From NCBI RefSeq assembly GCF_002234675.1, contig NC_019862.2:30634389-30698388 (forward strand): a stretch of 64,000 bases of DNA, read 5' to 3'. The position numbers were made by a program, and so were the translations under genes. Each line of letters begins with the position of its first letter. Positions within the stretch are counted from its first letter, which is position 1. Positions 1 to 11,535 of this stretch are shown in pieces. The notes beneath the pieces were generated by a model. That model did no database searches. It was not told the origin of the DNA and saw only the letters and a program-made list of their open reading frames with translations. The stretch is from Oryzias latipes (lineage: Eukaryota > Chordata > Actinopteri > Beloniformes > Adrianichthyidae).

Positions 1-260
1 TTGTTATTGTGACCACACTCTTAAAACACTTTGATTATTTCTGCAATCCAATTCTCGTATTGGGATATGATTTTGGGTTACTTTTTAAAGCAATGCTAAT
101 TTTTTGGGTTATAGTGGTTTCATTTTAACTCAATTCATGTATTTCTTTCAGGATTTTTTTTTTTCATGGGTTAAAAGAACCCAGAAAAAAGTCCCTTTTT
201 AACGTTGGGTCAAAATCAACACGGGTTATTTTTAACTATAGATGCAGCGCGCCTTCAGTA
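1..260. repeat. TGGGTTA-rich dispersed repeat
   Basis: Several TTGGGTTA, GGGTTACTTTT and AACCCAG words, related to the centre of the foldback element at 14.5 kb. Coding capacity none. Confidence 0.35.
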
Positions 261-594
261 GGAATTCTGGTTATGCTTCCTGACCTCACATTGAGCTCAA
301 ACATCTGTCAAAATGTTGCATTTTGGTAAAGTACAAGGCCGCACTGCTTGATGGCTTGCTGGAGCCTGATGGGTACTGTAGTCAGGAAGCGGGGCTGTGT
401 CATGTGTGTCAACTGTTTGTGAAAAAGTTCAATGAAGTTTGGCTCACCTGTTTTGTTTCATTCTGAAAAAGATGTTGCTTTTGGAAAAATATTAACCAGA
501 GAGCCACAAAGGCTTATAAAGTAAAAATAAGTGAGGTATTTCTGTTATAGTATTTCATTTTGCAAATATTTTTGCTCAGTTGCCATAACGCAGT

Positions 595-668
595 GATTAT
601 GTAAAGCGCTTTGAGGCGCTTTTTAGCATTAAAAGTGCTATTTAAATAAAGTTTCATTTGAATTTAAA
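595..668 (+). mobile_element. LINE-type 3' tail
   Basis: GTAAAGCGCTTTGAGGCGC then AAAGTGCTATTTAAATAAAG and a TTTGAATTT tail. Same style as 18950-19024. Confidence 0.5.
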
Positions 669-1719
669 TAATCCAGTCATAATCAGATCAAATACAAATT
701 ATTTATGAAGTAACAAAATGGATAGCTTGTTGATTATCCACAGAAAACATCATTTCAGTAAACATTTTTACACATCACATGTCAACTAACAAATCTATTC
801 TCGCTGATTATCATTGGACAACATTAATTATGTCGCAACGTTCCCACATCCTAATATTTGGAAGTTTAAACAAAGTATTTCTGTCAAATTCAACTTACAT
901 AACCCGACAAATCCCTGACAACGAATAACTTTCTCTCGGGTTTCACTGTGATAAATTCATAGTTTGAATCAGGAAACATTTGATGTTTGAGGTGGAAGGG
1001 AAGAAGCATCTCCGCTACATGAAACTCACTCCTCTTTAATATGGGGTCCAGATGACCCGATCCTTCCATTGACGTGTTCTCCCTACCATGACAAAGGTGG
1101 ATAAAGGTGGAAAGATTTCATGTAATCCAAGGACACCAGTGAAGATCACAAATCATTGAAGAAAAAAGGTTCAGAGCACTGTCTAGTGGGTCTAGATGAC
1201 CCAACTCCCAATGGTAAAGTGCCTAGGATAGCACAAGGCTTACAGGCTGATGCTGACGTCCTACTGCCGGTTTGGTGTTTGTTGAAGCTCAGAGGCCCAG
1301 AAGCAAAAGAGGCGGTAAAATGTGTGAGTTGTTCACGTAAGACTCTAAAAGAGAAGTCAAAGTTTCGGGTTTCGGGGGATATTTGATGAAGGGGAGATCC
1401 AGGAAAACTGATGTCATCGAGTGCGTTTCAAGACTGATGCTGCTTTTACTCAGTTTCTCTGTCAACAAGTGGGTCCATCCAAAAGTTAATGACTCGTGTC
1501 ATGATTGCTCAAGCTGCCAGAGATGCTTGTAGTTGAGGGGATTTAGAAAAACCCCTCCCCCGCGTTCAGCTGTGATGCGGTCAGATCCGTCTTTTGTTTG
1601 CTCTGCAGAATGCTCTTCTTTTTTGATTTCTTCATTCGCGGAGTCTGCTTCTGCAAAAAGGAGCTTTTCCAGGCTCCTCTGTTTGACAATTAAGTTTGTT
1701 AAACGTATTTTTGTTAAAC

Positions 1720-2020
1720 TCTCAAGCTGCGTTCACACCCCCCTCTGCAACGTGCGTTCAAGCCTCGCACATCGCTACACAAGTCTACGTACGCCAAGCG
1801 CAGCCATTGAATGGCACAGTGCAAATTAAGCCATGCTGCGCCTCGACCAATCAGGGATTTGGGAGTGACGTTTGCGTAGCGTCCTTTTCAAAACCGTTTG
1901 ATAATCTACCATGAAGGAGAAATTCACATTTGCAGTTTGTGTCCGGCCTGAAATATACAACACTGAGGCCGAATTCCTTCCCTGCCCCTCTGACTCCTCC
2001 CTACTGCTCCAATAGTAGGG
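1720..2020 (+). mobile_element. Possible PIF/Harbinger-type MADF-protein fragment
   Basis: AAGCTGCGTTCACACC followed downstream by a frame from 1911 reading MKEKFTFAVCVRPEIYNTEA, which resembles the start of MADF/SANT-like DNA-binding proteins of PIF/Harbinger transposons. It loses similarity after about 25 codons. Weak evidence. Confidence 0.3.
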
Positions 2021-2099
2021 GCATTTGGAGCTGTAGTGGTGTCCGCACTTGGAGCTGCCTCCGGTAGGGTGATCTGGGGCAGAGGAGAAACACATTTCT

Positions 2100-3409
2100 T
2101 CATGTGGTCTGAAGCAAAGAAGCTTACACTTAAATGTAAGGAATGACTTTTAGTTTCAGCATGAATTTTTCAAGTTATAAAACCGACATTGTTATGTATT
2201 TTCCGAGCTCTGGCAGCTACATGCTAGCTAACCTTGACGACCGACCACAATTTATGACCTCATCGAGCGGTAGTAACACCCGGATTTTTCCAGAATTCTC
2301 CGCTTGGAGGACTACATGTAGGCGTAGAGAAGGAATTCGGATTCAGCCCAAGTCTTTAATATATCGGAATAAAGCTGTGAAAAAAAAAAAACCTGGGGCA
2401 AGATTTGCACCGCTTCAACATTTCCCACCAACTGTAGGTGGTGAACGTTCAGTCGTAAACGGTACCAAAAAAAAAAAGAAAGAAGAAGCCCTTTCCTTCG
2501 AATTAAATGAGTCACATGACCGACAACCGGATGGCGATGCTCTTCTTGGTAGGAACTGGCGCTGCACAGCGGGCGCCACCAGAGGTCCCAGAGCGTCACA
2601 CCGATCACCAAAGGTTGAGCGTGTCATCTGGAATTGTTGGATCCACAGCTAAAATCACCAACCACCATTTTCCAAAATGGCTTCATCCATAGCTCCTCCC
2701 ACATGGACTGAAGAAGACGCCGATGTCTCCTTTGATGGATGATGATGAGCGCTAGCGCCGTGGCAGAAATGTGAATGTTTCTGCTGTCAATCAGAGTATT
2801 GATCACATCCGTCACCGTGTTTCTGAATGACTTATCGCGTGAGTTGGTTTGTGTTTATTTACATAATTACGATTTATTGAAAACACTTTGTGTTTCTGAG
2901 TATTCCATAATTTTGATCAAGTATATGTGGGATGGAAGCGCAGCAATTGTTGAATCAATAGGTATGTAATTTTAGGAATTTGGTTTAGAACCTTTTTTAA
3001 TGCTCCGTCAATAGGAAGCAACCATTTAAATCCACAGAACTCTGACTAAAGCTGGGATTAACTCGAACGAAGCGCGACTTCTTCTACATATCAGAGGTAC
3101 GTTTTAAGTACTCTCCAGCCGTGTTGACATGGAATATTTTCCTCCGCCGTCCTGATGGCCTCAGTGACACCCGACGACTTTTTTACAGCTTCAGTTTTGA
3201 GACACAAACACAGGAAAAATACTACACCGCTGACTCCACCGGGTCAGTGTGTTGCAGTTTAGACCTTAACCTGCCATAACCTGTAATCATTCCCTGACTC
3301 CCCCCTCCCCCCCCACCACCAGGAGACCCAAGTCCTGCTTCACTCCGATTGGCTCAGGAGGGATCACCCGGATGACATCAGGCCCACAGGAACACCCACA
3401 GACTCACAC

Positions 3410-3443
<34 letters not shown>

Positions 3444-5380
3444 GCAGATCCTGTTTGAAAATGCATTTCAATCAGAGGAAGTGCAGCCCAGCAGCCTCAC
3501 ATGTTTTCTGTTGGACTGAAACCTTCAATTAAACTAAATGAAAGACTTTCAATTAAAACTGTTCTGAACAACTGAAAACTCTATGGAGCCTTCACATCAA
3601 AGTGTGTCCCGATCACTGCAGGACACTGACTTCAGACAGAGGAAACGCCATCACAAACTTATTTTCTGAGGTCAAACTCTCAGGAATTAAAGACTTAAAA
3701 TATTCTGTCTTTGCAGAGAAGACACTTGTACTCAACTTTTCAATATTTTACACATTCTTGGGTTTTATTCCAGTTTTGATGACAGCAAACACCTATTGGC
3801 TGTGTGGGGCCACATTCCAGTAAGCAGCTCTAGTTTTTTTCAGGAAAATGTTTAAATTCATGTTTCCTGGCGAGCCTTTGGCCTATAGAAAGCAATAGTT
3901 CACGTGGTTTTCAATCTGCCACCCCCCCCCCCCCTCTCTCTCTCAAATGTCTGGAATTTTAAAGCAGACCAGAGATCACGGGATTAATCGTGCAACTGCT
4001 GGCGTCTGAGCTGTATTTTGGGGGGTTCAAGCTCTGCAGGAATGATCAAATCTAACAGTTGACCCTGTCCTGATGCTTTCACAGGCGGTCCCGTCTTTCC
4101 CGCTCGCTGTAAGTGGACTCCATACAACCTCCATCATGTGAAACTATGAGAATGAGTGCATTGTGCTGGAGGTGTCTCCTCCCATCACTGCTTGCATTCT
4201 GATGGATAAAAGTGTGAATTTCAGCACTTTGTTTTAACAGTATCTTTATTTCATTTGATTTTTTTTAAATCTCGTAACCGGCTGCCATAGTGGATTCCGG
4301 AAAAAAAGGGAAAAAAATGCTGCTGTATGTAAATTGAAACGCGCATTCAGGAGGATTATAGTCTGCATAAATTCACATCTATTTCTTTTTTTGTGCTAAC
4401 AAACCAAGCAAAGGGATGGTTATAAATTTTCTTTTCTCAAAGGTGTAAATTGAGGATAAAAAAAAAGAAAAAGTTTTTCCTGTGATGCAATGCTGCCCCC
4501 TATAGAGCACCCATGAAACTGCAAAAACGTTCACAAATGAATCACATTTTATTTTCATTTGGCAAAATAAAAACTACTTAAATTTGTTACATTTATCAAT
4601 ATCCCATAATAATTGAATTATAAAATGGATTACATGATTTTTCCTGATCATCTCCATGGAGACACAAACAAACACAGAAGCTTCGACCGGAAGAAGTTTG
4701 ACAAATGTTAAAACAAAAGGTTTAGTCCAAATGAAAACGAAAGAACTTTGTTAGAAAATATAATGCAGGAAAAATAAATGTTTTATATTTACTGCTGCAG
4801 ATTGGCACAAGAATATGACCATCTTGCAGAAAAAGCAGCTTTATATGCATTAAAATGATTCGTTTTTTTAAAGGTGGCAAAATGAAGATAGCTGCTTCAG
4901 TTCAAAGTCTTTTTTAAACATTTAGTTAGTCAAAGAAAAGACCAAAGTAAAATAGCTAAGCTAAGAAAATCAGATTTTGTTTCTTTCTCCAAAAACAGTT
5001 GAGGTCAAAAACTCTCAGTAACCCAAAACAAACAGTTAGACAAGGTCTCCCTGAGAAAGATGCATGACTCTGGCAGAACGATAAAGTGCATTTGATATGT
5101 CTGTGTGTTACAACTCAGAAAGAAAAAAACAACCCCATGACCTTAATAGATTCTACAAAAGTAAATAAAAAGCATTTTGTGTTAAAGTTATACTGAAAAT
5201 GAAACAAGAACCCCCCCCCCCCCCCCCCCCCCCCAAAAAAAAATGATGAGTACACACAAATGCAGATTCTGACTGCTTCAGTGAAACAATAAAATGTTTT
5301 AAAAACAGACAAACAGTTTGATTTGTTTTTTTTTAATCAAAAAGTGATTAACATCATTGTGCAGCACTTTTTATCTAAAC
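2100..5380. other. Gene-poor region
   Basis: No gene recognised. Holds a (CA)n tract at about 3418-3442, C runs near 3922-3934 and a 24-C run at 5211-5234. Confidence 0.6.
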
Positions 5381-5829
5381 CAACGGTTTGAACCCGGAGG
5401 CTCCGGAGCCACATGAGGCTCTTTTGCTCTTCCCCTATGGCTCCCTTGTTATGTAAAGTAACAAGGGAGTAAAACACAAATGTAAAGTCAAAAAACAAGC
5501 AAGTAGTAAATGGTATATTTCTTTAGCAATACTGACTTTACACGACCTGCTACTACATTTACTGGATTAAAATGATTCCATGTGACACAGGAGTCTTTTA
5601 TTTTGAAAGGAAGTCATGTCAAAAGTTTATAAACTAAAAGTCAGTTTTCTCCTTGTTTTTGTGTTTTATTTATGCTAAAAAAACTGTATTTCACTTGTAT
5701 TTATTAGATTAGCAACAGAAAAACAAAAATGCTAATCTGTGTCATATAACTTTGTGGCTCCCACTGGGTTTTGGGCAGTGAGAAATCCACCCGGATGGCT
5801 CTTTAATGGTTGAAGGTTGCAAACCCCTG
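5381..5829. mobile_element. hAT-like non-autonomous element
   Basis: Left end CAACGGTTTGAACCCGGAGG, right end GGTTGCAAACCCCTG reversed CAGGGGTTTGCAACC. Inner words GCCACATGAGGCTCTTT and GGATGGCTCTTTAATGG are typical of a fish hAT-derived repeat. No matching target duplication was seen. Confidence 0.6.
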
Positions 5830-6733
5830 GTCGAAGATTCTTTTACTAGTTTATAAGAGTGTCCATGGTCTTGGTCCTTCTTTTATATCACACTTGCTTT
5901 TAGCTTATGAACCTCCGAGAGCTCTTAAAAAATCAAATTAATTTGAAATAATTTGAATTTAAACTGACAACAAGAAAGAATTTCCACAAATATAATGACT
6001 TTGACTCCCAAACATGAATAGTTTCTGTCATCTGCATCAGAACCACTGATGGCAGCAATTAGCTGGTGACTTTGAAAAACGACTGTATGCTGTGAAGTGA
6101 TGGGAATGTTTTAAAATAGAAAAAACATCCATTTTTCAATATGTAAAAACCTGCAATATTTAATCAACCAAAAAAACAGTTTAACCTTGACTCTTTTTTG
6201 ACCACTTATTTCATATTTACTTTAAAATAAAAAATGAAATAACGGACTGAGTTTAAATTTTATTTTATTTTGTCTCCATTTGGGACACCAAGGTCTAAAT
6301 GCACATTTAGGAAAAGCGAAAGTGTAGATTCCAGCATAAAATAGAAAACTGAAAACATTTTAGTAAGAAAAGCAAAAACAGTCAAAAGTGTACAAGTGTA
6401 CAGCACCAGGACTTCTAACTGCTGTGAATTTAAAACAAAGGGCTACAAGTAAAAAAAATCTATTAAAACAAGTTTCCTTTCACGGTTAAAAACAACATCT
6501 CAGAAAATGTTATGTCCTACGCTGTAATTTAAACATGAAGACATTAATTAAAAATACAAATTGTATTTTCAGAAATGAACAAGCTTTATTTTATATATTT
6601 CTTTCACATTATTTATCTAGGCAAGACAGATAATTAAAATCTTAAACTGTACTTCAAAAAGAGGTATGTGGAAAGAAAACATAGTTTCACGGAGAAAATA
6701 ACTGTCATATCAGGACAAAGTTCAAAAAGAAAT

Positions 6734-6734
<1 letters not shown>

Positions 6735-6828
<94 letters not shown>
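6735..6828. repeat. (TA)n microsatellite
   Basis: About 47 TA units. It adjoins the R4-type LINE pieces. It creates long artefactual open frames of alternating Tyr-Ile. Confidence 0.98.
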
Positions 6829-6831
<3 letters not shown>

Positions 6832-7020
6832 CATTTCCGTCTTGTTCCAGTAGCACGCCTGAAACAATCCAGCACATAACTGCAGGATGTGAGATGCTGG
6901 CAGGAAAAGCATACATGGAGCGCCACAATCAAGTGGCTGGAATAATATACAGGAACATGTGTGCAGAATATGAACTGGAAACCCCAAGGTCAAAATGGGA
7001 AACTCCTCCGAAGGCGTTTT
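6832..7020 (+). mobile_element. Inverted fragment of the R4-type LINE
   Basis: Begins with about 25 bp of the element's N-terminal region (as at 11000) in minus orientation, then switches to + strand coding for PETIQHITAGCEMLAGK and AYMERHNQVAG...CAEYELETPRSKWETPPK, the zinc-finger region that lies in minus orientation at 8362-8493. It therefore is a rearranged extra piece between the (TA)n tract and the main element. Confidence 0.75.
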
Positions 7021-7341
7021 TTACATTTTTTTTCTATATACACATTAGCCCCTCTCACCCTCCACAGGTGGTTTGTCCTCTAAGCTGGGGTCCCCTACCA
7101 GAAGCCTGGGAGTTTGAGGGTCCTGCAGTATCTTAGGTGTTCCTAGCACTGCGCTTTTCTGGACTGAGAGGTCTGAGGTCTTTCCAGGTATCTGTTGTAG
7201 CCACTCCTCCAGCTTGGGGGTTACTGCCCCGAGTGCTCCAATTACCACAGGCACCACTGTCACCTTTACTTTCCAGGCTTTCTCCAGTTCTTCTCTGAGT
7301 CCCTGGTATTTCTCCAGTTTCTCATGTTCCTTCTTCCTGAT

Positions 7342-8196
7342 GTTCAAATTCAAATTCAAATTAATTTTATTTATAAAGCACCTTTCATGTCACACAGACA
7401 GCTCAAGGTGCTTTCCATAAAAAACAAACAAGAATACAATAAAAACAAACCCCACACATGAAGTAAAATTATTAAATAAGCCCCTCATAATAAAACACAC
7501 AAAAACAAGCACAAGTAAAAGAGAAATATCAGAGCTAAAGAAAAGAGAACCCAGAAGGCGCCGTCCGCCCTGTCCTCCTGTTGGCCAGGGTGTCAGCATC
7601 CAAGCAACACAAGCACAACTCATCCCCAGCACCCCCAACCCCAGAGACCCCCAAACCCCAGGCCCAGAGCACCAAACGTGGGCGCACCAGGCCCGGCAGC
7701 CCGGAGGAGCCAGAACAAGAGATGCCAGAGGAAAAGCATGGCCAGATCTCTGGGAGCCCGAACACTAACCCCCCAGCCAAGGGTGAGAAAACACTCATAA
7801 ACAGTCTAAAATGTAAAAGTAATACAATAAGAAAGTTAAAATGTAAAAACAGGTAAAATATGCAAATATTAATTAAAATAAGATAAGATGATTTAGTGCC
7901 TAAAAAAGTCTAAAATATAAATTAGAATAAGTTAGAATATAAAAAGACTAAAAGACATTAAACAAATAAATATTTGAAAATATAGCATATAAAATATAAG
8001 AGTAAAAATACCACATATAAAATCTAATTAAAAGCTAAGTTAAATAGATGAGTCTTTAGTTTCTTTTTAAAAACCTCAACAGAGGATGAGGTCCTCACAT
8101 CCTCAGGCAGGCTGTTCCACAGACGAGGTCCGTAGTGTCTAAACGAGGCCTCGCCGTGGTTTTTTTTGTTGATGTTGATGTTGTTGATGTTCCCAT
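7342..8196 (-). mobile_element. L2-type LINE 3' fragment nested in the R4-type LINE
   Basis: Minus-strand C-terminal frame HYGPRLWNSLPEDVRTSSSV and FKKKLKTHLFNLAFN (about 8165-8024), then a 3' UTR ending at the (TTTGAA)n tail at 7342-7365. It sits inside the R4 frame, splitting VPSDGNI from RKKEHEKL. GATGTT is present at both borders (about 7336-7341 and 8190-8195), a likely target-site duplication. Confidence 0.8.
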
Positions 8197-8511
8197 CGCT
8201 TGGTACTGCCACATCCACCACAACGGCTTTCCTCTGTTCTTTATCCACCACTACAATGTCTGGTTGGTTCGCTATTACCATCCTATCAGTCTGGAACTGG
8301 AAGTCCCACAGGATCTTTGCCCTCTCATTCTCTACCACCTTCGGAGGTGTTTCCCATTTTGACCTTGGGGTTTCCAGTCCATATTCTGCACACATGTTCC
8401 TGTGTATTATTCCAGCCACTTGATTGTGGCGCTCCATGTATGCTTTACCTGCCAGCATCTTACACCCTCCAGTTATGTGCTGGATTGTTTCAGGAGCCTC
8501 TTTGCACAGCC

Positions 8512-8607
8512 TACACCTTGGGTCTTGTCTGGTGTGGTAGATCTACACCTTGGGTCTTGTCTGGTGTGGTAGATCTACACCTTGGGTCTTGTCTGGTGTG
8601 GTAGATC
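8512..8607. repeat. Three tandem 32-bp units inside the R4-type LINE
   Basis: Units begin at 8512, 8544 and 8576, each containing CACCTTGGGTCTTGTCTGG. As 32 is not a multiple of three, the triplication shifts the frame. Confidence 0.95.
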
Positions 8608-9273
8608 TGACCCTCCATCGCTCTGGTGCTCAGGGCTTGTTCCAGAGCTGCCAGAATGAGCACTTCAGTACTGTCCTTTAGGCCAGCCCTTTCTAGCCAT
8701 TGGTAGGACTTCTTGATATCAGCCACTTAGTTATGGTCCGGTGGTACATCCCATGCAGGGGTTTGTCCTCCCATGAGGATCTGTCCTCCAGCACTGTATC
8801 CTCTGCTCTCCATTGTCTGAGACATTCACTGAGCACATTGTCAGTTGGGGCCTTGAACTTGATGTACTCATGCATCTTGGATGTTTCATCCTGGATTGTG
8901 GCTTCTACGCTGTATGCTAGCCTCCTTCCTTGCGGCTAGCATACAGTCTCAAGGTGCTGGATTTGGGATGGAACCCTCCATGCATGGTGAGGAGCTCTCG
9001 TGTTTTAACATCCGTGGTCTGTATCTCTTCCTTTGGTCTTATTCTTGCCATTGAGCTGGCTTCTCAGGACTCGCCTTACTCGTTGGAGGTATTTAGCTGT
9101 TGCAGCTTTCCTTGTTGCCTGCTCCAGGTTGACATTTGCCTGCAGAATTCCAAGGTACTTGTAACTGTCCTCGATGTCTGCTATTGTTCCTTCTGGGAGT
9201 GAGACCCCTCCTGTGTGGACTACTTTGCCTCTCTTTGTCACCATCCGGTTGCATTTCTCGAGCCCGAATGACA

Positions 9274-10402
9274 TCACAATGTCAGTACTGTAGATCTGGT
9301 AGTGTGGATCAGGGAGTCAATGTCACGCTCGCTCTTAGCATATAGCTTAATCTTATCCATGTAGAGGAGGTGACTGATGTTGGCCCCATTTCTGAGTCGG
9401 TATCCATAGCCAGTCTTGTTGATTATTTGGCTGAGGGGGTTCAGACCTATGCAGAACAGCAGTGGGGACAGAGCATCACCTTGGTGTATCCCACATTTGA
9501 TGGATACTTGTGCAAGTGGCTTCCCATTGGCTTCAAGGGTGGTTTTCCACAGCTTCATTGAGTTTCCTATGAAGGCTCTTAGAGTCCTGTTGATGTTGTA
9601 CAGCTCCAAACATTCAGTGATCCACGTGTGTGGCATTGAGTCATAGGCTTTTTTGTAATCAATCCAGGCTGTGCACAGGTTGGTGTGTCGTGACCTGCAG
9701 TCTTGAGCGACTGTTCTGTCAACCAGGAGTTGGTGTTTGGCTCCTCTGGAGTCTTTACCAATGCCCTTCTGTGTGTTGCTTATATTGATCCATGTGCCTA
9801 TTTATCTTGGTTGCAATGATGCCTGACATGAGCTTCCATGTTGGGGAGAGACAGGTTATTGGCCGGTAGTTGGATGGGACTGCACTCTTTGAGGGATCCT
9901 TCTGGATCAGGATCATTCGCCCTTCCGTTAACCATTCGGGGTGAGACCCATCTCTTAGCAGCTGGTTAATTTGTGCTGCCAGGCGCTCGTGGAGTGCAGA
10001 GAGTTTCTTTAACCAGTAGGCATGTATCATGTCAGGGCCCGGTGCTGTCCAGTTCTTCATACTCGTGATGGTTACTGGATTCTGTTCAGGGAGGTTGCTA
10101 TGTTCTTTTCTCAGAGAGACCAGCCACTGAGCATTGCTGTTATGTGCTGTCTTCTTCTCCCATATACTTTTCCAGTACTGTTCAGTTTCCAGACTTGGTG
10201 GGTCTGCTCGGCTGTTTTGACCCTGCCACTGAGCGTACACTTTCGGAGGCTGAGTTGCGAACAGCCTGTTTATTCGTCTGGCTTCATTGTCTCTTGTGTA
10301 CCTCTTTAGGCGGCTGCTCAAGGCTAGGAGCCTTTGTTTGGCAGTTTCCAGTGCTTCAGGTATGGGCATCTGGCTGTATCTTTTAGATACTTGCTTTTTC
10401 AT
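9274..10402 (-). pseudogene. Reverse-transcriptase domain remnant of the R4-type LINE
   Basis: Two long frames, 10402-9755 and 9636-9274, separated by a frameshift, spell the fingers and palm of a non-LTR reverse transcriptase. Palm motif A region is around AWIDYKKAYDSMPHTW and motif C is altered to YMDK. No function is expected. Confidence 0.85.
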
Positions 10403-11384
10403 TGTATCTCTTTGAACCTCTGTCAGCTTACTTTACATCCTTCCGAGTTGCCTTGATTTTGGCCTCTAACCGTTGCTTCCATGGTGGGTATTGTTTTCTC
10501 CCGTGGTTGCTCTTATAGCCAAGCATCTCGAGGATCACTGCTGCTGAAGTGTAAACCAGTTCATTGGTATCTGTGATGGTTGTGGTAGGAATTGCCCTCA
10601 ATGCTTCATTCACACTTTCCAGAAGACTCTCAGGCGGTACATCACTTAACCGTTGTAGCTGGTGTAGGGGTTGCCTAGTGTTCATTCTAGACATGATCTT
10701 GTCTTTCAGGTCAGTTGCTGCCTCGCTCAGCGTATCTGTGGTTGTTGGGGCTGTGTACCCAAGCTCAGGGTGAGAGTGTGGTATAGCCTCCTCTCTGACA
10801 ATTGCGTTGAACCGCTTCAATCTCAAGTTGTGATAGGAGTTGTCGTTTGTGGATGTTAGAACATTGGGCTACCAATTGTTTGCAGTTAGCCTTGATTGTG
10901 GGTTTCGAAGCATCCATTGATTCCACATTCTCTGCATGTAGCCCCTCTGGGTGGGATTACTTGAGTAGTAGCATTCTAACAGAACCTTGTTCTCACATCT
11001 AGTCCATTTCCATCTTGTTCCAGTAGCCCACTTTCCATCAGGGTGCTCTGGTCCCCCAGCACCTGACGCAGACCTTGTTTGGCCGGGCAGCGTCTGGACC
11101 GGCATGACATGTGGTTCATTGTCTCTCATGTTATGAGGACGAGGCAGAACCCATTAGGGGTCTTGCCCAAGGACCCTCAATGGGAGATGTTAATTGCTCC
11201 CCATTGTTGTGGTAATTGCTCCATTACCATTGCTTTGCATTAATTGTTCATTCTGCCTCCGGGAATCAGCAACGCAGCAACTGTTCCCTCACTTGAGATA
11301 GATATATATTTATAAGCTTTTGTTTCAGTTTATATATTTAAATACATATAATGTAGAAAATAGTAATAAAATATAACAGTTGTT

Positions 11385-11535
11385 GTTTCTCTTTCGGCTT
11401 TTTCCCATCAGGGGTCGCCACAGCGAACAAGTCGCATGGTAAATTTGGCAATGTTTTACGCCGGATGCCCTTCCTGACGCAACCTTCTCAAAGCAACCGG
11501 GCTTGGAACCGGCACAGAAGTAGAGAAGGGAAAGT
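11385..11535 (+). repeat. Dispersed fish repeat, GGGGTCGCCACAGCG type
   Basis: Contains CCCATCAGGGGTCGCCACAG, TTTTACGCCGGATGCCCTTC and GGGCTTGGAACCGGCACAG. A second copy in the same orientation is at 22915-23060 (GGTCGCCGCAGCAGATCG, TTTTTACGCTGGATGCCCGT). Confidence 0.65.

Larger units (their letters stand above)
7030..11290 (-). mobile_element. R4/R2-type LINE (Rex6-like), decayed
   Basis: Non-LTR retrotransposon on the - strand with, from 5' to 3': a Myb-like DNA-binding region (TRWKWTRCENKVLLECYY, 11129-10869), linker, reverse transcriptase (TAPGPDMIHAYW, NYRPITCLSPTWK, QGDALSPLLFCIGLNPLS, 10402-9274), CCHC zinc finger CRLCKEAPETIQHITGGC (near 8510), and a restriction-like endonuclease region QPDIVVVDKEQRKAVVVDVA (near 8220-8280). 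The RT active site reads YMDKIK where YxDD is expected, and there are frameshifts and a 32-bp triplication (8512-8607), so it is inactive. An L2-type fragment is nested at about 7342-8196. Both flanks are TA-rich, consistent with insertion into a TA repeat. Confidence 0.88.

Noticed and set aside
1156-1386. 76-codon frame with several cysteines
   Set aside because: Briefly looked like a transposase tail, but no family motif could be confirmed.
2143-2652. 169-codon plus-strand frame
   Set aside because: Low-complexity lysine runs from poly(A) stretches and no recognised family.
6705-6993. Three overlapping frames with Tyr-Ile repeats
   Set aside because: They are translations of the (TA)n microsatellite, not proteins.
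8910-8946. 13-bp perfect inverted repeat CTGTATGCTAGCC inside the R4-type LINE
   Set aside because: A small local duplication in a dead element; no evidence of function.
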